From Bacteroidota bacterium (lineage in GTDB: Bacteria; Bacteroidota; Bacteroidia; B-17B0; Aurantibacillaceae), in the NCBI GenBank assembly GCA_029237825.1, contig JAQZBQ010000002.1:310001-374000 (forward strand): a stretch of DNA of 64,000 bases. The letters are read 5' to 3'. The notes below the pieces were generated by a model that did no database searches, was not told where the DNA came from, and was given only the letters and a program-made list of their open reading frames with translations. Position 1 is the stretch's first letter. Each line of letters opens with the position of its first letter. Both the position numbers and the translations under genes were made by a program. Shown piece after piece: positions 52,242 through 62,210 of the stretch.

Positions 52242-52736
52242 ATGATTTTATCAAGCATTGTAGCGGCTTCTTTAAATAACGGTATTGGAAAGAATAATCA
52301 ATTGCCCTGGCACTTACCTGCGGACCTGAAGTTCTTTAAAACAACGACGATGGGCCGTCCGGTAGTTATGGGTCGCAAAACGTTTCAATCCATTGGTCGA
52401 ACTTTACCAGGCAGAAAAAATGTGGTCATAACACGCGACCATTCATTTAATGAAAATAAAGAATTTAATATTGAAGTGGTTCCCAGTATTGAGACTGCGA
52501 TTTCAAATTTAAAGGATGAAGAGGAAGTCTTTATTATTGGCGGAGGCGAGATATTTCAACAATCTATGAACCTCGTTGATACTATTTATTTAACGGTTGT
52601 TCATACAACTATCGACGCAGACGTTTTTTTTCCGGAGATTGATACAGACCTCTTTAAAAAGGTTTGGGAAGAAGCCCATGAGGCTGATGAAAAAAATAAT
52701 TTTGCCTATACTTTCCAGAAATTTGTACGGAAATGA
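52242..52736 (+). CDS. folA: dihydrofolate reductase
   Basis: This 164-aa enzyme reduces dihydrofolate to tetrahydrofolate with NADPH. LNNGIGKNNQLPWHLPADLKFFK (key GIGKNNQLPWHLPADL near residues 14-29, acid D27) is diagnostic, as are VMGRKTFQSIG near 44-54, the NADPH site RKNVVITRD near 59-67 and IIGGGEIFQQS near 97-107. Length and motifs are standard. The stop overlaps the start of the exonuclease gene by 4 nt. The 59-nt spacer before the gene shows no clear promoter, so it may be read through from the kdn genes. Confidence 0.96.
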   Translation: MILSSIVAASLNNGIGKNNQLPWHLPADLKFFKTTTMGRPVVMGRKTFQSIGRTLPGRKNVVITRDHSFNENKEFNIEVVPSIETAISNLKDEEEVFIIGGGEIFQQSMNLVDTIYLTVVHTTIDADVFFPEIDTDLFKKVWEEAHEADEKNNFAYTFQKFVRK

Positions 52737-53428
52737 ATACTGTAAAAATCGAAAACATTTTATTCATTGATATTGAAACGGTTCCTTTGCAATACCAATA
52801 CAGCACGCTTACGGAAGTGGAGCGTGATTTGTGGAACAAAAAATTTGGTTACAATAAAGATATTTTGCCAGAGCAACAGTACGCAAAGGCTGGTATATTT
52901 GCCGAATTTGCTAAGGTTGTTTGTATTGGTCTTGGATTTATAAGTGATGGAAAGTTCAGAACAAAAGCTATTGCTGGGGATGACGAGAAAGAAATTTTAA
53001 ATGATTTTTCGGATTTACTGGTTCAGTACTTTAATTCCAAAGAGCATGTTTTATGTGCGCATAATGGAAAGGAATTTGATTATCCTTTTCTATGCCGTCG
53101 GTTTTTGGTAAATAAGCTTCCGTTGCCAAAAATTTTGCAGATACAGGGTTATAAGCCCTGGGAAGTTAAGCATCTGGATACTATGGAAATGTGGCGTTTC
53201 GGGGATATAAAAAATTATACCTCACTTAGTTTGTTAGCGCATATTTTCAATGTTCCATCTTCGAAAGATGATATCGAAGGAAGTCAGATTGCCAAAGTTT
53301 ATTATGAAGAACAGAATATCGAACGCATTAAAACGTATTGTATCAAGGATGTTATCACGCTCTTAAGAATATACCAATCCTTAAATGGGTTGGTACCATT
53401 TACCGATGAAAATATCATTTACACATAA
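52733..53428 (+). CDS. predicted 3'-5' exonuclease, DNA polymerase B exonuclease-like (DEDDy)
   Basis: This 231-aa protein has the acidic motifs of the DnaQ-like exonuclease fold: Exo I FIDIETVPL near residues 11-19 with Asp and Glu, Exo II CAHNGKEFDYPFLCRR near 104-119 and Exo III YCIKDVITLLRIY near 202-214, with the Tyr five residues before the Asp that defines the DEDDy type. It is related to the exonuclease domain of family B polymerases but has no polymerase part. A role in DNA repair or degradation is likely. The ATGA overlap with folA indicates coupled translation. Confidence 0.85.
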   Translation: MNTVKIENILFIDIETVPLQYQYSTLTEVERDLWNKKFGYNKDILPEQQYAKAGIFAEFAKVVCIGLGFISDGKFRTKAIAGDDEKEILNDFSDLLVQYFNSKEHVLCAHNGKEFDYPFLCRRFLVNKLPLPKILQIQGYKPWEVKHLDTMEMWRFGDIKNYTSLSLLAHIFNVPSSKDDIEGSQIAKVYYEEQNIERIKTYCIKDVITLLRIYQSLNGLVPFTDENIIYT

Positions 53429-53485
53429 AGCAAGTTTGGAACTGTACGGATATATAGAATAGTTATGTGTAATTAATTTAGTAAA

Positions 53486-54484
53486 ATGAAAAATGGCAAG
53501 AGGATAGCGGTAATCGGTAGCGGAAGTTGGGCTACAGCTATCGTAAAAATTATTTGCAATAATGCAGGAACGGTAAGTTGGTTTTTTAGAAATCAATCAG
53601 ATATCGAGCACATGACCAAATATGGACATAACCCTCGCTATCTTAGCTCGGTTCAGTTCGATTCAGAGAAACTGGATTTGTCTTCAAATTTACTGGAGAT
53701 TATTAAAAATGCGGATATTATTATTCTGGCAGTTCCCTCCGCGTTTATCCATAATACTTTAAAAGACGTTCCTCCTGAAATGTTTCGCGACAAAATGATT
53801 TTCTCCGCTATTAAGGGGATTGTTCCGGAATTTAACCTTATTGTTGGGGAATATTTAAATTCTTTTTTCGACATCCTCCTCGATCACATTGGTGTTATAA
53901 CGGGGCCATGCCATGCTGAGGAAGTCGCACTGGAAAAACTATCTTATCTTACACTTGCCTGCAGGGATATTGAAAAAGCAGATGAATTGTGCGAATACAT
54001 GCGTTGCCGGTACATCAAGTGTTCCAGCAGCGATGATATTTATGGTACTGAATTGTCTGCGGTTTTAAAGAATGTTGTAGCGGTCGCAGGTGGCATTTGC
54101 CATGGGTTAGGCTACGGCGACAATTTTTTATCTGTCCTTGTCAGTAATGCCATTCAGGAAATTGACCGGTTTGTAGCAGCCGTTCATCCAATTGATCGTG
54201 ATACGAAAGCTTCGGCGTATTTAGGGGATTTGCTTGTAACAGCATATTCCCAGTTTAGCCGGAACCGGATGTTTGGTACCATGCTTGGCAAAGGTTACAG
54301 TGTAAGGCAGGCCCAGTTAGAAATGAATATGGTTGCTGAAGGCTATTATGCTGTTAAATGTGTTGTTGAAATAAACAAGAAATATGAGGTGCATATGCCT
54401 ATTACCAATGCAGTTAATAATATCATTTACAATCATAAAGATGCCAGAACAGAAATGGCAGACCTGGCAGAACAGTTAAGTTAA
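53486..54484 (+). CDS. gpsA: glycerol-3-phosphate dehydrogenase (NAD(P)+)
   Basis: This 332-aa enzyme makes sn-glycerol 3-phosphate for phospholipid synthesis. The N-terminal nucleotide site GSGSWATA is at residues 11-18, NPRYLSS near 52-58 and SAIKGI near 109-114; the catalytic Lys lies in LKNVVAVAGGICHGLGYGDN (key AVLKNVVAVAGG near 190-201). The C-terminal LGDLLVTAYSQFSRNR (key GDLLVTA near 248-254) is also conserved. Length is normal. The stop codon lies 3 nt from the stop of the convergent giant surface-protein gene, without a clear terminator between them. Confidence 0.95.
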   Translation: MKNGKRIAVIGSGSWATAIVKIICNNAGTVSWFFRNQSDIEHMTKYGHNPRYLSSVQFDSEKLDLSSNLLEIIKNADIIILAVPSAFIHNTLKDVPPEMFRDKMIFSAIKGIVPEFNLIVGEYLNSFFDILLDHIGVITGPCHAEEVALEKLSYLTLACRDIEKADELCEYMRCRYIKCSSSDDIYGTELSAVLKNVVAVAGGICHGLGYGDNFLSVLVSNAIQEIDRFVAAVHPIDRDTKASAYLGDLLVTAYSQFSRNRMFGTMLGKGYSVRQAQLEMNMVAEGYYAVKCVVEINKKYEVHMPITNAVNNIIYNHKDARTEMADLAEQLS

Positions 54485-54487
54485 ACT

Positions 54488-57400
54488 TTACTTCACTTTC
54501 GAGAGAAGTGTGATATGACCGGTTTTTATAACCATCTGTCCCGACATAGCTTTCACTTCAGCCTGATAAATGTATACACCCTGCTCGCAGAGTTGTCCTT
54601 TATGCTTACCATCCCAACCTGTGCTTTCACCATTACTTTCAAAAATCTTTTCTCCCCAGCGATTAAAGATGGTGAGCTTAATTTCCGCAATCCCAAAACC
54701 CATCGGAATAAATACTTCATTGTTTAAATCTCCGTTAGGCGTGAATGCATTTGGAATATATACGTCCCAGTTCTTTGTAACAGTAATACAAACAACATCT
54801 TTATTTTTACAGCCTTCAGGTGAAATCCCCTCTAATGTGTAGCATGTATTTTCCTGGGGGTTTACCGTTACAGTTGGACAATAATTGCAATCAAACGGCA
54901 CGCCCGTAGACGATGCGATAAATCCAACAGCAGTATTTCCGGTTCCATTTAATGTAATAACATTGTCGATGTTGATTGTGCTATCCTGTCCGGCAGTTAA
55001 TACAGGTAGCGCGTTAATTGTTATTTGAACAGTTGCTGTACTCGAACAATTATTTTTTGTTCCTGTTACTGTGTAAACCGTTATTCCGAAACCAGGCGGG
55101 TACACAGTGGTTGTTGAATCGTGAACCTCATCAACCCCTATAAAAGGACTCCACGTATAAGTAGTTGCTCCGGTGGCATAAATCACGGTGGATTGTCCCT
55201 CGCAAATAATCGGGTTTGGTCCCGGAATTATTACAGGTAAAGGAGTAACAGCAACCTGAACGGTTTTGGAATCCACGCAACCAAATACAGGCGGGCCGTT
55301 TGTTCCTGTTACAGTATACGTTATGGTTGTAGATGGACTGACTACAGTAATATTGGAGGTTGGGCTGCTCACCGAAGATGGTGACCAGCTGTATGTAGTA
55401 GCCCCGTGAGCTATTAATGTAGCGCTTACCCCAGCGCAAACAACAGATGAGCTGGATAATGCAGAAAGCGTCGGAGTTGGAATCACGAATACCTCTAACG
55501 TAGTTGTATTAACGCAGCCTAATGGAGAGGCACCTGTCACTGTATAAACTTCTGTCGATGGCGGAGTGGATACAACATTTGAAGATGTCGCGGTATTTAA
55601 ATGTATTGCCGGGCTCCACGTGTAAGTGTCAGCTCCGCTTGCCGAGATGGACGCTGATTGAGTTGAACAAATTGATTGCGAGTTAGCTGAAATTGTAGGG
55701 TTTACCGTTACGGTAATCGCGATCTCTTCAGTATCAAAACAGTCACTATTGGCTCCCACTATCGTGTAGGTTTGAGTAGTTGCTGGAGAAGAAATAACAA
55801 CAGATCCGGTATTGGAACTTAAACCAGTAGATGGCGACCATGAATAATTTGTTGCTCCAGTCGCCGTAAGTGTTGCGGAAGAAGCCGGACATATAATTGT
55901 TGATGATGAGTTTACGCTTAGTGTTGGTGTTGTTACAACAGTAATTGATGTTACAGAGGTGTTGATGCATGAGTTTTGGTCAGTACCGCTAACCGTGTAA
56001 GTTTCTGTTACATTGGTGGTTGATGTAACAAAACTCCCTGTTTGACTGCTTAAGTTGATTGCAGGTGTCCACGTATAGCTTTCTGCTCCCGCCGCTGTCA
56101 AAGATCCGGTTGTGCCTGAGCACATGCTAAAATTAGGTGAACTCGTGACATTTGGTAAGGCGTTCACATTTACCGTTGTTGTCGATGAATTAATGCAACC
56201 GTTCAGATCGGTTCCGATAACTGTATACGTTGTGGTTATTGATGGTGAGGCAATAACACTGGCGCCATTAACACTGCTTAATGATGTGTTCGGACTCCAG
56301 GTATAGGTTGCGGCTCCCGAAGATGAGATTTCACCGCTCGATCCTAAACAAACCGTATTACTTGTTGCTGTAAGGATTGGGAGGTTATTTACTGTCACAC
56401 TTGTTGTAGTGGTGTTTGCACATCCATTCGTATCAGTTCCAGTAACGCTGTATGTGGAAGTTAGTGTGGGAGTGGCAATAACGGTTGCCCCGTTAGTACT
56501 ATTTAAAAAAGATGAGGGAGTCCAAGTGTAGGTATCACCTCCATTTGCGGTTAATGCACCGCTAAGCCCAATACAAATTGTATTGCCTGTAGCGGTAATA
56601 AGCGGCAAAGGATTTACTACAATTGATGCTGTTGTTGAATCAACACAACCATTCAGGTCTGTAGCGGTAACCGTATAAGTACTCGTTACCGTAGCAGTAG
56701 TTATAACAGATGAACCCAAATCCGTATTTAAATCTGCGCCGGGATTCCACGTATAGGAGTCAGCACCCGTCACGCTCAGGGTAGCGGATGATCCTATACA
56801 CAAAGTATTGTTTGTTGAAGATAATAATGGTAAAGGGTTTACAACGGCCGCAACAGTGGATGTATTCAGACAGCCATTTAAATCTGTCCCTGAAATGGTG
56901 TAGGTTGTTGTGATTGTCGGATTGGCAGAAACGGTGGCGCCCGTGGAAGCGTTAAGTGAAATAGAAGGACTCCAGCTGAATGTGTCCGCACCGGAAGCAT
57001 TTAGCGTTACTGCCTGCCCAAAGCACATCGTATCACTTAACGAAACAATGACAGGCAAGGGATTCACCATTACACTTGTAGTATTCGAATTTACGCATCC
57101 GTTTATGTCTGTTCCGGTAACCGTATAATCCGTTGTAACTAGAGGGCTGGAAATAACTGTAGGTGTTGTAGTTATGTTTAAGGACGCTCCAGGTTGCCAG
57201 GAATAGGATGTTGCGCCCGAAGCATTCAGGGAAACATTTCCCCCTTCACAGATGGTGCCGGAAGACACGGAAATAGCGGGTAATGGATTTATTTGAACGT
57301 AAGACGTATCCTGTGCTACACAGGTATTTCGATTAACAGTTACAATATAACTATGAGAAAGCGGGGCAGACGTTGCATTTATACCAGTAATTATTGGATT

Positions 57401-60400
57401 GGACGAGGTCGGTGAATTTAAATCTGTTGAAGGCGACCATGAATACGTATATCCGTTAATGGCGTTATAACCTAAAGACCCGGTTTGCCCGGCACAAATC
57501 ACTGTATCGGTTGCAAAATTTTTAAGTGGGATATTTAAAGTTAGTTGCGACGGTGTACACGAGCAATTGTTGAATGCAGTATCCAAAACAGCTATTACAT
57601 GGCAAGCCGCGCCCGAAGGGATGTTTAACGTATAGGAATAGGAATAGGACCCATTGCTGGGAACCGTAATGCTGGCTGTATGTTGTGATATAAGTATATC
57701 CCCGGCATTGTAAACGCCATTAGAATTTACATCGTTATAGTAGCTGATCACAGTTGGGTTACTGGCATTTAATGTTTCGCCAGTGTTATTGATTGTGAAA
57801 TTAATGAACGCTGTTTCCCCCGAAGGCGGATTTGGTATGGAATACCCGCTGGCATTGGAAAGAGCCAGGTAACTTTTGTAAGTAAATATTGGTAAGGTGT
57901 CACCGCCCGTTATTACGTTTACACCACACAAACTTCCGGATAACGTGCAAAGTAATTCCGAACTGCTGGTAGTCTTAGCCTCAAAATTTGATATATTACA
58001 ATTTAATACACTTGGATCGCCAGAATAGCTAACATTGAATACTGTACTATCGCCGGTAGTTACACCCGGAGGAAGTTTCCATGTTAAGTGCTGTTGGTTA
58101 TTATAGAACGAAATTGCGGGAATACTGTTGCCTGGAAAATTATGTATGCCATTAAAGGACCCAGGGACATATGATACACCTGGTGGCAATGTAACCTGAA
58201 TGGAATCGGTATTGCCAAAAGACATACCTCCTAAATTTTCGGAGTATATTTTTAAAACAGAATTATTACTACAAGGTGAAATGTATGTACTTTTTAAAAT
58301 CGTATTTGTAAAATAGGGTGCGGAAGCTCCAGTAATTCCTAATTGTGAGGATAGGGACACCAGCTGGCCCGTTGAACCTCCACAACCACTCACTCCGAAA
58401 AAGCTAAAACTTGCAAGGCTTCCGGACGTGTAACCGCACGTGGTGCGGACTTTAAACTTTATTTTAACAGCGTTTTCACCTACATTAAGTATTCCAGGCA
58501 TTCCATTTAATCCAATACTTGGAGATAAAACAGAAATATTGTATTGATAAATTGTTCCACCCACATAAACCGGGTCGCTTACGGTTACATACGGACTGGC
58601 GATTGGATATGATAACTGCGAACTTCCGGAAACTATATTTACTCCTAATGGAAGATTAACACTAACGGTCAGGTTATATACACTTCCTAATTGAACGTTG
58701 GTTCCAATAACCTCATAAGATGCCGTATCACAAAGGTTGACCACCGTTGGCGGTGTGATGACGGTTGTTAGCAGTAAAGGCGTTTGAGGAGTTTCTTTCA
58801 ATGTGATCTTTTTTGTGACACAGGGATAGGCTGCAAGATTTGCCGGATATCCCTGGCAGTTCCAGCCGGCATGAACAGTAATACTATCCTGGAAGCATGA
58901 TGTATAACTTCCATACAACCTGTAATTTTTGAGTGCGCCACCAGGTAAGGTACCTAGCTGATAGATCCCACCTACCGGTGTCACAGTTGCGTTTGAAGCC
59001 AGGTCTACCACTGTGTTGATCGTTAAACCGGAAATAGTAGGCGCAGAAATCCAGGTATTAAAAGCTGAAGGGGTCGAAATATTTGACAAAGAGATGTCCC
59101 AGGTTACCACGTTGGTTGTGGCGTTTACATTTGGAAGTACCGACTGTAAGAAGATGTTGGGTCCGCTGTACGTTATCTGGTCCTGATTCGGGACATTTGA
59201 AGTATTTAAAGCCGTGGACTGGGGTAGAAACGCACTGGGTTTAAAAGTCCAGTTATAACCAATATCCTGCGCCACATTTTGCACTACTGCGCAACTAGGC
59301 TCAAGAGTGGCGGTAAGAACTCCATAGAACCCATCGTCACTTGGTATAATAGGGTTTGCAACGCTACTCGAGTAATATGTTCCCACAGGAAATTTCAGAC
59401 TCGGTCCGGAAGGGTTTATCGGAGTTAGTGTAAAGGTCGCCGAGGAGGAACCGGCGAACGTCCCTGCGGTTCGCACTTCGGCAAACTGCGCTGCGATATA
59501 GCGATATCCAATTGGTGGAACGATTTCCAGTGTATCTATTTTCGCCCAGTTCCTGTATTCGTATGGAAAGAGATTTCCTCCCGCATAATTACTGCAACAC
59601 GGCCCTATGGATAAATAGTAATTTTGTGAAATGGTTATCCGGTCACAATTGTTCACACTGTAACTATCCGGACCGTAATTTGTATAGTAATATCCGATTA
59701 TGGAAAAGTTTCCATCAAAACTATTACACGAAAAAATATTTGATGCGTTTGTAGGCGAAGCTATATCTGACACTACAAACGTATTGGTTGCTGCAGCAGG
59801 AATAATTGCCCCACCAATATTGGTTGTTACACGATACTGAGGTTCAAAAACCAGTGAATCGTTATTCTGAAAAACAAATCCTGTATTCACTCCTCCGGTT
59901 GTAATCAATGCAGCAGAACTCAAGTCATATTTAAAAGTAGCGGCCGGTAATACTGCAGCCACCCCTGGAATATTACAAGTGGCAAAAAGCGGTAAACCAG
60001 GCCCGCGGTAAATTCTTAATTTACCCCCAATCGCTGTAAGGTTGTTGCCGTTACTAATCGTTGAGCTTGCATAACAAAATTGCCAAGTAGGATGTGAAGC
60101 GCTTGTCTTAATGGTTCCGTAAAAACTTGATGTGATGGTATCACCGTACATGGCTCTTGATCTTTTAATTTTAGAAAAATCAAGTGTACCAGCACCGTCT
60201 GGTAGCCCATCGTCATTATTATCCGGAAGTCCGTAACTTGTTCGTCGAATGGAATAGTCACGAAAATTCAACCCCTCACAGGTTACAGGACAAACCAGGT
60301 TAAGATTGAAATTATTTGTAATTAAGAGCATTTCACATGTGCAGGATGCAGAAGGCGAATAATAAATTCCCACCCCAATTGTCCCAGGTCCACTCACGCA

Positions 60401-62074
60401 GGATGTACAATTACCTGTTAAATCAATTAATAGCTGAGCTTGCTCCAAAGACGAATACATGGTACTGTTAAAAGGTGGGCTACCAGTAAACATTGCCGTT
60501 ATCACATTTCCTACTTGATTTATCGATGCGGGAAGAAAAGTAGCTGTTCCCACACTATTTACTATTTTAAGTGTATTGGGAGCATAATTGTAGCAAGGTA
60601 AAATGGTGAATGTTACTTTTACATAGGCATCGGCAAGGGCAGGGGAGCTATTATAAACACCATTCAATAAAAAATTAAATGTGCTTGTTTGTCCGGAAGA
60701 AATTGTAGATGGTGACCCGTTATTGATAAGATTGAAGATATAATTTTGGTTATATACCCTTCCCCAGGCTGCAGGGACCACATAGTTATTGAGGCAGATA
60801 CTTTGATAACTAGCAGAATACGCCCAGCCATTATAATAGCCGTAACCTGTTTGACAACAACTCTGTGTATTCCAACTGATGCGTACAGTGTCTCCTGGAT
60901 TGATTGTGGGGATTGTTAAATCAACTGCTCCGATTGGAGCAGACGAGAGGCAGGGAGCTGAATTGCATGCAGAAACGGAAGTAGCAGCTAATGGATTCGC
61001 AGCACCATTATTCACTTTAATGGTAATGCTTGAAACATTAATTTCAGTTTGCTGCGCCGGATCATAATAAGTTGGGCCGGAAGTCTGGTAGATTTTTAAA
61101 AGGGTATTTATTGCCTGGCCCGCTCCAGTATTTACGATCACAAGGGTTTGTTGACTTAAATTTCCCACCCCCAAACATACGTTTGCTGTTGGCTGTGGAG
61201 TAATAACTAGATTAGGAACAAAATTTGGAAATACTACGTTGGCAGTTGAAACAGAAGTTTGACACGCTTGAGAGTTACATCCCCATGATGCTTCATAAGA
61301 AGAAAAAACCGAAGAGCAGTTATTAATGGTTACGGTTTCACAGATTGTTATACTTTCACCGGTTTCAAAAAATGCATTTCCATTACCAATATTTACAAAT
61401 TCAGTGGCCGTGAGTACGTAAGTTTCTGTTCCAGGAATACTTGTCCAGCTACCAGGTGTTGCCGCTGTTAGGGTGATTCCGTTGCCATGATTATCTGTTA
61501 ATGAAAACGTACTCAATTCTCCGGTACCACCATTTGTAATCGTAATGCATCTTGTATAGCTGGCACCAATAGCTCCGTTATATGATTGATTGGTAACTGA
61601 AGTAATTGACACATTTGGTTGTTTCACAATAAACACCTGAGTAGTATGTGTGTCGAAGCAAAGTGTGCTATTTGCAGTATAATTTACCTTGATCTGGTTT
61701 TCGGTGGGTAATCCAAGGCTTAAATAATTTAATATTTCGCAGTTGGCCGAAGCGGTGTAGGTAACCACAATAGATGAATTTGCCGGAATATTAGCGAGAG
61801 TGAAAACTGGTGTATTAGTCGCTGTACCAGAGGAAAATGTGGCATTTGTTACCGACCCGATCTGGTAATTCAGTCCGGCTGGCATGGTTAAATCAACAGA
61901 AACAGCGGTCAGGTTAAAGGCTGAAGGATTATTGATGGTGAATGAAAACAATTTGCCCTGACCGCATACGGTAACATCTGACGGCACAACGGATGAAATA
62001 GTGATATAACCTCCGGTTGAAAAGACATTAACAGAAAAGAACAAGGAAATAAGGAAAAAGTAAATTTTCTTCAT
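54488..62074 (-). CDS. giant repeat surface protein with type IX secretion C-terminal domain
   Basis: From the ATG at 62074 this protein has 2528 residues (the frame extends 7 codons further to a TTG). A signal peptide (KKIYFFLISLFFSVNVFS) starts it. Residues about 20-1520 are beta-rich DUF11/conserved-repeat-like domains with a calcium-loop-like DNNDDGLPDG near 625. Residues about 1521-2435 hold 11 clear and one degraded Ig/PKD-like repeat of 74-79 residues. The last 93 residues (IPNAFTPNGDLNNEVF ... IFNRWGEKIFES ... GWDGKHKGQ) form the gliding-motility-associated C-terminal domain used as a type IX (type B) sorting signal. It should be an exported adhesin or cell-surface filament. Its neighbour is gldD. 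Confidence 0.92.
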   Translation of the reverse strand: MKKIYFFLISLFFSVNVFSTGGYITISSVVPSDVTVCGQGKLFSFTINNPSAFNLTAVSVDLTMPAGLNYQIGSVTNATFSSGTATNTPVFTLANIPANSSIVVTYTASANCEILNYLSLGLPTENQIKVNYTANSTLCFDTHTTQVFIVKQPNVSITSVTNQSYNGAIGASYTRCITITNGGTGELSTFSLTDNHGNGITLTAATPGSWTSIPGTETYVLTATEFVNIGNGNAFFETGESITICETVTINNCSSVFSSYEASWGCNSQACQTSVSTANVVFPNFVPNLVITPQPTANVCLGVGNLSQQTLVIVNTGAGQAINTLLKIYQTSGPTYYDPAQQTEINVSSITIKVNNGAANPLAATSVSACNSAPCLSSAPIGAVDLTIPTINPGDTVRISWNTQSCCQTGYGYYNGWAYSASYQSICLNNYVVPAAWGRVYNQNYIFNLINNGSPSTISSGQTSTFNFLLNGVYNSSPALADAYVKVTFTILPCYNYAPNTLKIVNSVGTATFLPASINQVGNVITAMFTGSPPFNSTMYSSLEQAQLLIDLTGNCTSCVSGPGTIGVGIYYSPSASCTCEMLLITNNFNLNLVCPVTCEGLNFRDYSIRRTSYGLPDNNDDGLPDGAGTLDFSKIKRSRAMYGDTITSSFYGTIKTSASHPTWQFCYASSTISNGNNLTAIGGKLRIYRGPGLPLFATCNIPGVAAVLPAATFKYDLSSAALITTGGVNTGFVFQNNDSLVFEPQYRVTTNIGGAIIPAAATNTFVVSDIASPTNASNIFSCNSFDGNFSIIGYYYTNYGPDSYSVNNCDRITISQNYYLSIGPCCSNYAGGNLFPYEYRNWAKIDTLEIVPPIGYRYIAAQFAEVRTAGTFAGSSSATFTLTPINPSGPSLKFPVGTYYSSSVANPIIPSDDGFYGVLTATLEPSCAVVQNVAQDIGYNWTFKPSAFLPQSTALNTSNVPNQDQITYSGPNIFLQSVLPNVNATTNVVTWDISLSNISTPSAFNTWISAPTISGLTINTVVDLASNATVTPVGGIYQLGTLPGGALKNYRLYGSYTSCFQDSITVHAGWNCQGYPANLAAYPCVTKKITLKETPQTPLLLTTVITPPTVVNLCDTASYEVIGTNVQLGSVYNLTVSVNLPLGVNIVSGSSQLSYPIASPYVTVSDPVYVGGTIYQYNISVLSPSIGLNGMPGILNVGENAVKIKFKVRTTCGYTSGSLASFSFFGVSGCGGSTGQLVSLSSQLGITGASAPYFTNTILKSTYISPCSNNSVLKIYSENLGGMSFGNTDSIQVTLPPGVSYVPGSFNGIHNFPGNSIPAISFYNNQQHLTWKLPPGVTTGDSTVFNVSYSGDPSVLNCNISNFEAKTTSSSELLCTLSGSLCGVNVITGGDTLPIFTYKSYLALSNASGYSIPNPPSGETAFINFTINNTGETLNASNPTVISYYNDVNSNGVYNAGDILISQHTASITVPSNGSYSYSYTLNIPSGAACHVIAVLDTAFNNCSCTPSQLTLNIPLKNFATDTVICAGQTGSLGYNAINGYTYSWSPSTDLNSPTSSNPIITGINATSAPLSHSYIVTVNRNTCVAQDTSYVQINPLPAISVSSGTICEGGNVSLNASGATSYSWQPGASLNITTTPTVISSPLVTTDYTVTGTDINGCVNSNTTSVMVNPLPVIVSLSDTMCFGQAVTLNASGADTFSWSPSISLNASTGATVSANPTITTTYTISGTDLNGCLNTSTVAAVVNPLPLLSSTNNTLCIGSSATLSVTGADSYTWNPGADLNTDLGSSVITTATVTSTYTVTATDLNGCVDSTTASIVVNPLPLITATGNTICIGLSGALTANGGDTYTWTPSSFLNSTNGATVIATPTLTSTYSVTGTDTNGCANTTTTSVTVNNLPILTATSNTVCLGSSGEISSSGAATYTWSPNTSLSSVNGASVIASPSITTTYTVIGTDLNGCINSSTTTVNVNALPNVTSSPNFSMCSGTTGSLTAAGAESYTWTPAINLSSQTGSFVTSTTNVTETYTVSGTDQNSCINTSVTSITVVTTPTLSVNSSSTIICPASSATLTATGATNYSWSPSTGLSSNTGSVVISSPATTQTYTIVGANSDCFDTEEIAITVTVNPTISANSQSICSTQSASISASGADTYTWSPAIHLNTATSSNVVSTPPSTEVYTVTGASPLGCVNTTTLEVFVIPTPTLSALSSSSVVCAGVSATLIAHGATTYSWSPSSVSSPTSNITVVSPSTTITYTVTGTNGPPVFGCVDSKTVQVAVTPLPVIIPGPNPIICEGQSTVIYATGATTYTWSPFIGVDEVHDSTTTVYPPGFGITVYTVTGTKNNCSSTATVQITINALPVLTAGQDSTINIDNVITLNGTGNTAVGFIASSTGVPFDCNYCPTVTVNPQENTCYTLEGISPEGCKNKDVVCITVTKNWDVYIPNAFTPNGDLNNEVFIPMGFGIAEIKLTIFNRWGEKIFESNGESTGWDGKHKGQLCEQGVYIYQAEVKAMSGQMVIKTGHITLLSKVK
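54770..57511 (-). repeat. array of about 12 Ig/PKD-like repeats in the giant protein
   Basis: Each unit of about 75 residues follows the plan C-x-G, then GA-x-x-Y-x-W-x-P, then T-x-T-Y-T-V-x-G-T-D, N-G-C and a closing V-N-P-L-P. Eleven units fit and the one nearest the C-terminus is degraded. At the DNA level the units are far less alike than at the protein level, which indicates age. Confidence 0.88.
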
Positions 62075-62210
62075 AGTACTTAATTTTAGATGCAAGGGAT
62101 TACCTAAAACTAAATATAAACAGGTTTTTGATGATTTTTAAGTTGGAATTTCAATTATTATTTTGTATGCTCAATTGAACCGACAGTGATATAAATGGAT
62201 ACTAGCTTAA

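Noticed and set aside
54485-54530. Hairpin between gpsA and the giant gene as a shared terminator
   Set aside because: Only a 5-bp stem (CACTT/AAGTG) is found, it lies in coding sequence and no T run follows.
54770-57511. Periodic segments of about 225 bp as a DNA-level satellite
   Set aside because: The similarity is much stronger in protein than in DNA and the frame is intact, so this is an array of protein domains.
54515-61067. Several open frames of 60-100 codons antisense to the giant surface protein
   Set aside because: They are scattered in different frames, show no domain pattern and are explained by the codon use of the long gene.
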